From Anisus vortex (Eukaryota > Mollusca > Gastropoda > Planorbidae): a stretch of 64,000 nt of DNA. Location: positions 13,764,784-13,828,783 of the forward strand of contig OX421506.1 of the NCBI GenBank assembly GCA_949126835.1, given 5' to 3'. The position numbers were made by a program, and so were the translations under genes. The notes below the pieces were generated by a model. That model was not told the DNA's origin. It saw only the letters and a program-made list of their open reading frames with translations, and searched no databases. Below are positions 61,509-64,000 of this stretch, one piece after another (position 1 is the stretch's first letter; each line of letters opens with the position of its first letter).

Positions 61509-64000
61509 AAGGTGCCTGTTTATTGAAATGGAGCGATATCTTTTGTTTGTTTGGTTGGATTTGACAGGTTTTGACAGGTTTTCTTTCACATTTTCTATAA
61601 ATATTTATTTGAAAGGGAATCAGTGGCATAGGCTTTTATTTATATTTTGTTTTTATATTAGGATTCATTTTTAACCTGTACTTAATTTTTTTTACTACTA
61701 TAAATGACTAATTGTAAAATTTTGGTTGTCAATGTAAAGATGTATTATTTACAAGAGGTCTAATTACTTTTCTCTTTTTAATAGTATCAGTAAATCAGTA
61801 TAATTGATTTTAACTTGACTTTTTTTGTTCATTATATTAAGATTGAAGAGTTTTATCATGCTTTTTTTTTAAAAATAATTTTACAATTAGCATCTTTGCT
61901 TTGTGATTAATCAAATCCCATGTTTTCTTATCCCAGTCAATGTAATAGATTGGCTACAAGAATATTAAAGCATATGTATTATGTGAGAAAAATGTCCTTC
62001 AATGTAAATTGACTCGTAACAGTGAAAATGCTCATATAATATCTTAATGTTTAATCAAATAGTATAAACTTTAAGTTTTAAATTTAAAGATTTTAAAGAC
62101 AGGACTGTATCTAGTTTTTCATACAGAAAAATGTTATTATTTTTTGTATTTATTTTCAATGCTTTTATATTTTAAGATGTCTGAAGCATACATACATATT
62201 ATTAAATTATAATTCAAGCTGACATCCAAGTGGCATTTTGCTTTAAAACCCATTGCTTGTGAGGTATTCTGTGAAACCCTTTTTCAACCCATCTCCCCAT
62301 CATGACAAAATTGTTCCTGTAATAAATATATTAGTGCCACCAATATTGAATGGTAAGGGATGGATTCAAGTATTGTAGCGTTGTTTTTACAAACCTAATG
62401 TGACAACATAAAGATTTTTGTTCTCAAAACTCGAGGGCATATAAGTTTGTGTCCCAGCATTGAGTAAGTGTAGGTCCCACATTAGGATCATAGACATCAA
62501 CTGAATTCAAATTAATACATGATAGGTGTTAAAATGTGAATCTTTCTTCCATTTATCTTCCATGTAACAATTCTTCTTCACACACTTTGTGAGCCATATA
62601 CGTTTAAAAAAGGAAACTTTAAACAACAGTTTAGTCTTGGTACTTGCCCATTTAAAATAGAAGTGTTAATACTAATATCATTTATTTGACACTGTGTTAA
62701 TCTTATCTTTAGTATCAAAGGAAAAAAACACATGTCAATTAAATCAAAGATTACACATTGACTGTAACACTCTCCCATGGTAAAATAGTTTTATTTTATT
62801 TAGTGATATTTATCATGTTCTTTTTTATAATTGCATCATCAAACACGTTCACATATTTCTTATTACCAGCAACTAACAAAGCCAGTAATTTCAATGGTAC
62901 CCAAATGTGAGCAAGTTTGTTCTATTTCATAAATTTTATTACAATGTGTTAACAAATAATTTTTTGGGGGATATGTTTAAATGTTGAATTTTTTAAATGA
63001 AAACAGTTTTTAATGTTAGTAGATTATAGAGATTAATGTTTAGAAGCCTGTTACATATTTAGCAAGGTAATAAATGAATAAGTTGTTTTGTTTTTATAAC
63101 TTTTGTTTCTTTATTTATCACAACAGTGTTAATTATCCTAAATCTAACCTCAAAACTAGAATTAAATCACAGTAGAATATTTCAGCATGTATACATCTAA
63201 ACTGGTTTACACAACATTGTAATTAGGGTTGTTATTAAATGATAAACACAAATGAGACTACTGGTATTTAGCTTTGAAAGAGATAACCAATGTCAAATAT
63301 GGCCCAGATTTTGTTGGTCTGGAAAAAAAAGATTTTTTGAGAAGCATGTTCAATTTGTATTTTGTTAAGTTTGTATTAAATGCCTTGCTAACACTAACAC
63401 TAATTAGACTTAGAATTTATTTTTATCAATAATTTCCCAGCTATCCACTAAGTAAGTATGAATTATGAATATCTTCTTTTTTTTCGGAAAGGGGGGGGGG
63501 AGGTTCTTCAATTTGTTATTTTGGTATAAATGTTCTCTTGTGAGATCATTTAAAAATTAGTAACTTTTCCCTGAATCTTTCCCAAACTTTACAAAAAAAA
63601 ATCACAAACAAATTATTACTGTGGTAAGTGTAAATTGTCATAGAGTTAACTGGTAGTACATTTTCCAAATTAAGCATTTAATTTGTGAATTTTTATCAGT
63701 ATTCTTACAAGTTATTGAAACATCTTTATAATAATCCTCCATAAAAAAATAAAATATAATTAAAGAACTTCTCATATTACATTATAATAAATAAGTTATA
63801 GTTTTCTTTTTATAAATACTTTTCATGCTCTCTCCATTAAAGCAAAATGTACAAAGCTTTGGTCAGTTTTCTCAAACTGTCAACATTTTCCCTAAAACCT
63901 TATGAACCTTGTATAATTGAAAAAAAAACTGCTATCAGTTAAAAAAATTGGATTTCTCCAAATGTTAACAGGTTTTGGAAAAAAATTGCTTTATTAATAT
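61509..64000. other. A+T-rich 3' flank
   Basis: No coding frame, SINE or named repeat. A poly-G run occurs near 63490. May include an extended UBE2F 3' UTR. Confidence 0.4.

Overview
This is A+T-rich eukaryotic nuclear DNA, most likely from a mollusc and probably a gastropod. Evidence for this: spliced genes with GT-AG introns and metazoan-only families; many tRNA-derived SINEs with intact A and B boxes and a shared 3' core; CR1/L2-, RTE- and Jockey-type LINE remnants; hAT, piggyBac and pogo DNA transposons; and many copies of the palindrome TAGGCCTA. The species is an inference. I see no rRNA gene, functional tRNA gene, CRISPR array or prokaryotic operon.

Layout. 0-9.9 kb: repeats only (LINE remnants, a TCTA-rich microsatellite field, a 55-bp minisatellite of 14 copies, two SINEs). 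9.9-11.5 kb: one long open exon for an unrecognised single-pass membrane protein that ends in a class I PDZ-ligand-like tail (STDV). 11.5-23 kb: SINEs, a LINE remnant, a 40-bp minisatellite and three hAT elements, one nested inside another. 23-25.1 kb: TAGGCCTA-rich DNA with an X-box/CCAAT-like cluster. 25.88-42.60 kb: a complete 18-exon, 583-residue MAGUK gene of the MPP3/4/7 group, closest to MPP7, whose introns hold an almost intact piggyBac element, a pogo/Tigger-like element, a piggyBac MITE, a LINE with a nested LTR-like insert, and SINEs. 42.6-52.9 kb: intergenic DNA with LINE and hAT remnants. 52.98-61.46 kb: a complete 6-exon, 179-residue UBE2F-type NEDD8-conjugating enzyme gene, again with TE-filled introns. 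61.5-64 kb: A+T-rich 3' flank.

Function. The two recognised host genes work in different systems: MPP7 proteins scaffold Dlg/Lin7 polarity complexes at cell junctions, and UBE2F transfers NEDD8 to cullins (chiefly CUL5 with RBX2). Nothing ties them into one pathway. Both frames join in phase at every splice site, and all expected domains and catalytic or binding residues are present, so both are probably functional. The transposon record is the richest part of the window. No clearly new biological system is evident. The best leads are the orphan membrane protein, the nested hAT history, a piggyBac copy one stop codon from an open frame, and two TIR elements I could not place in a family.
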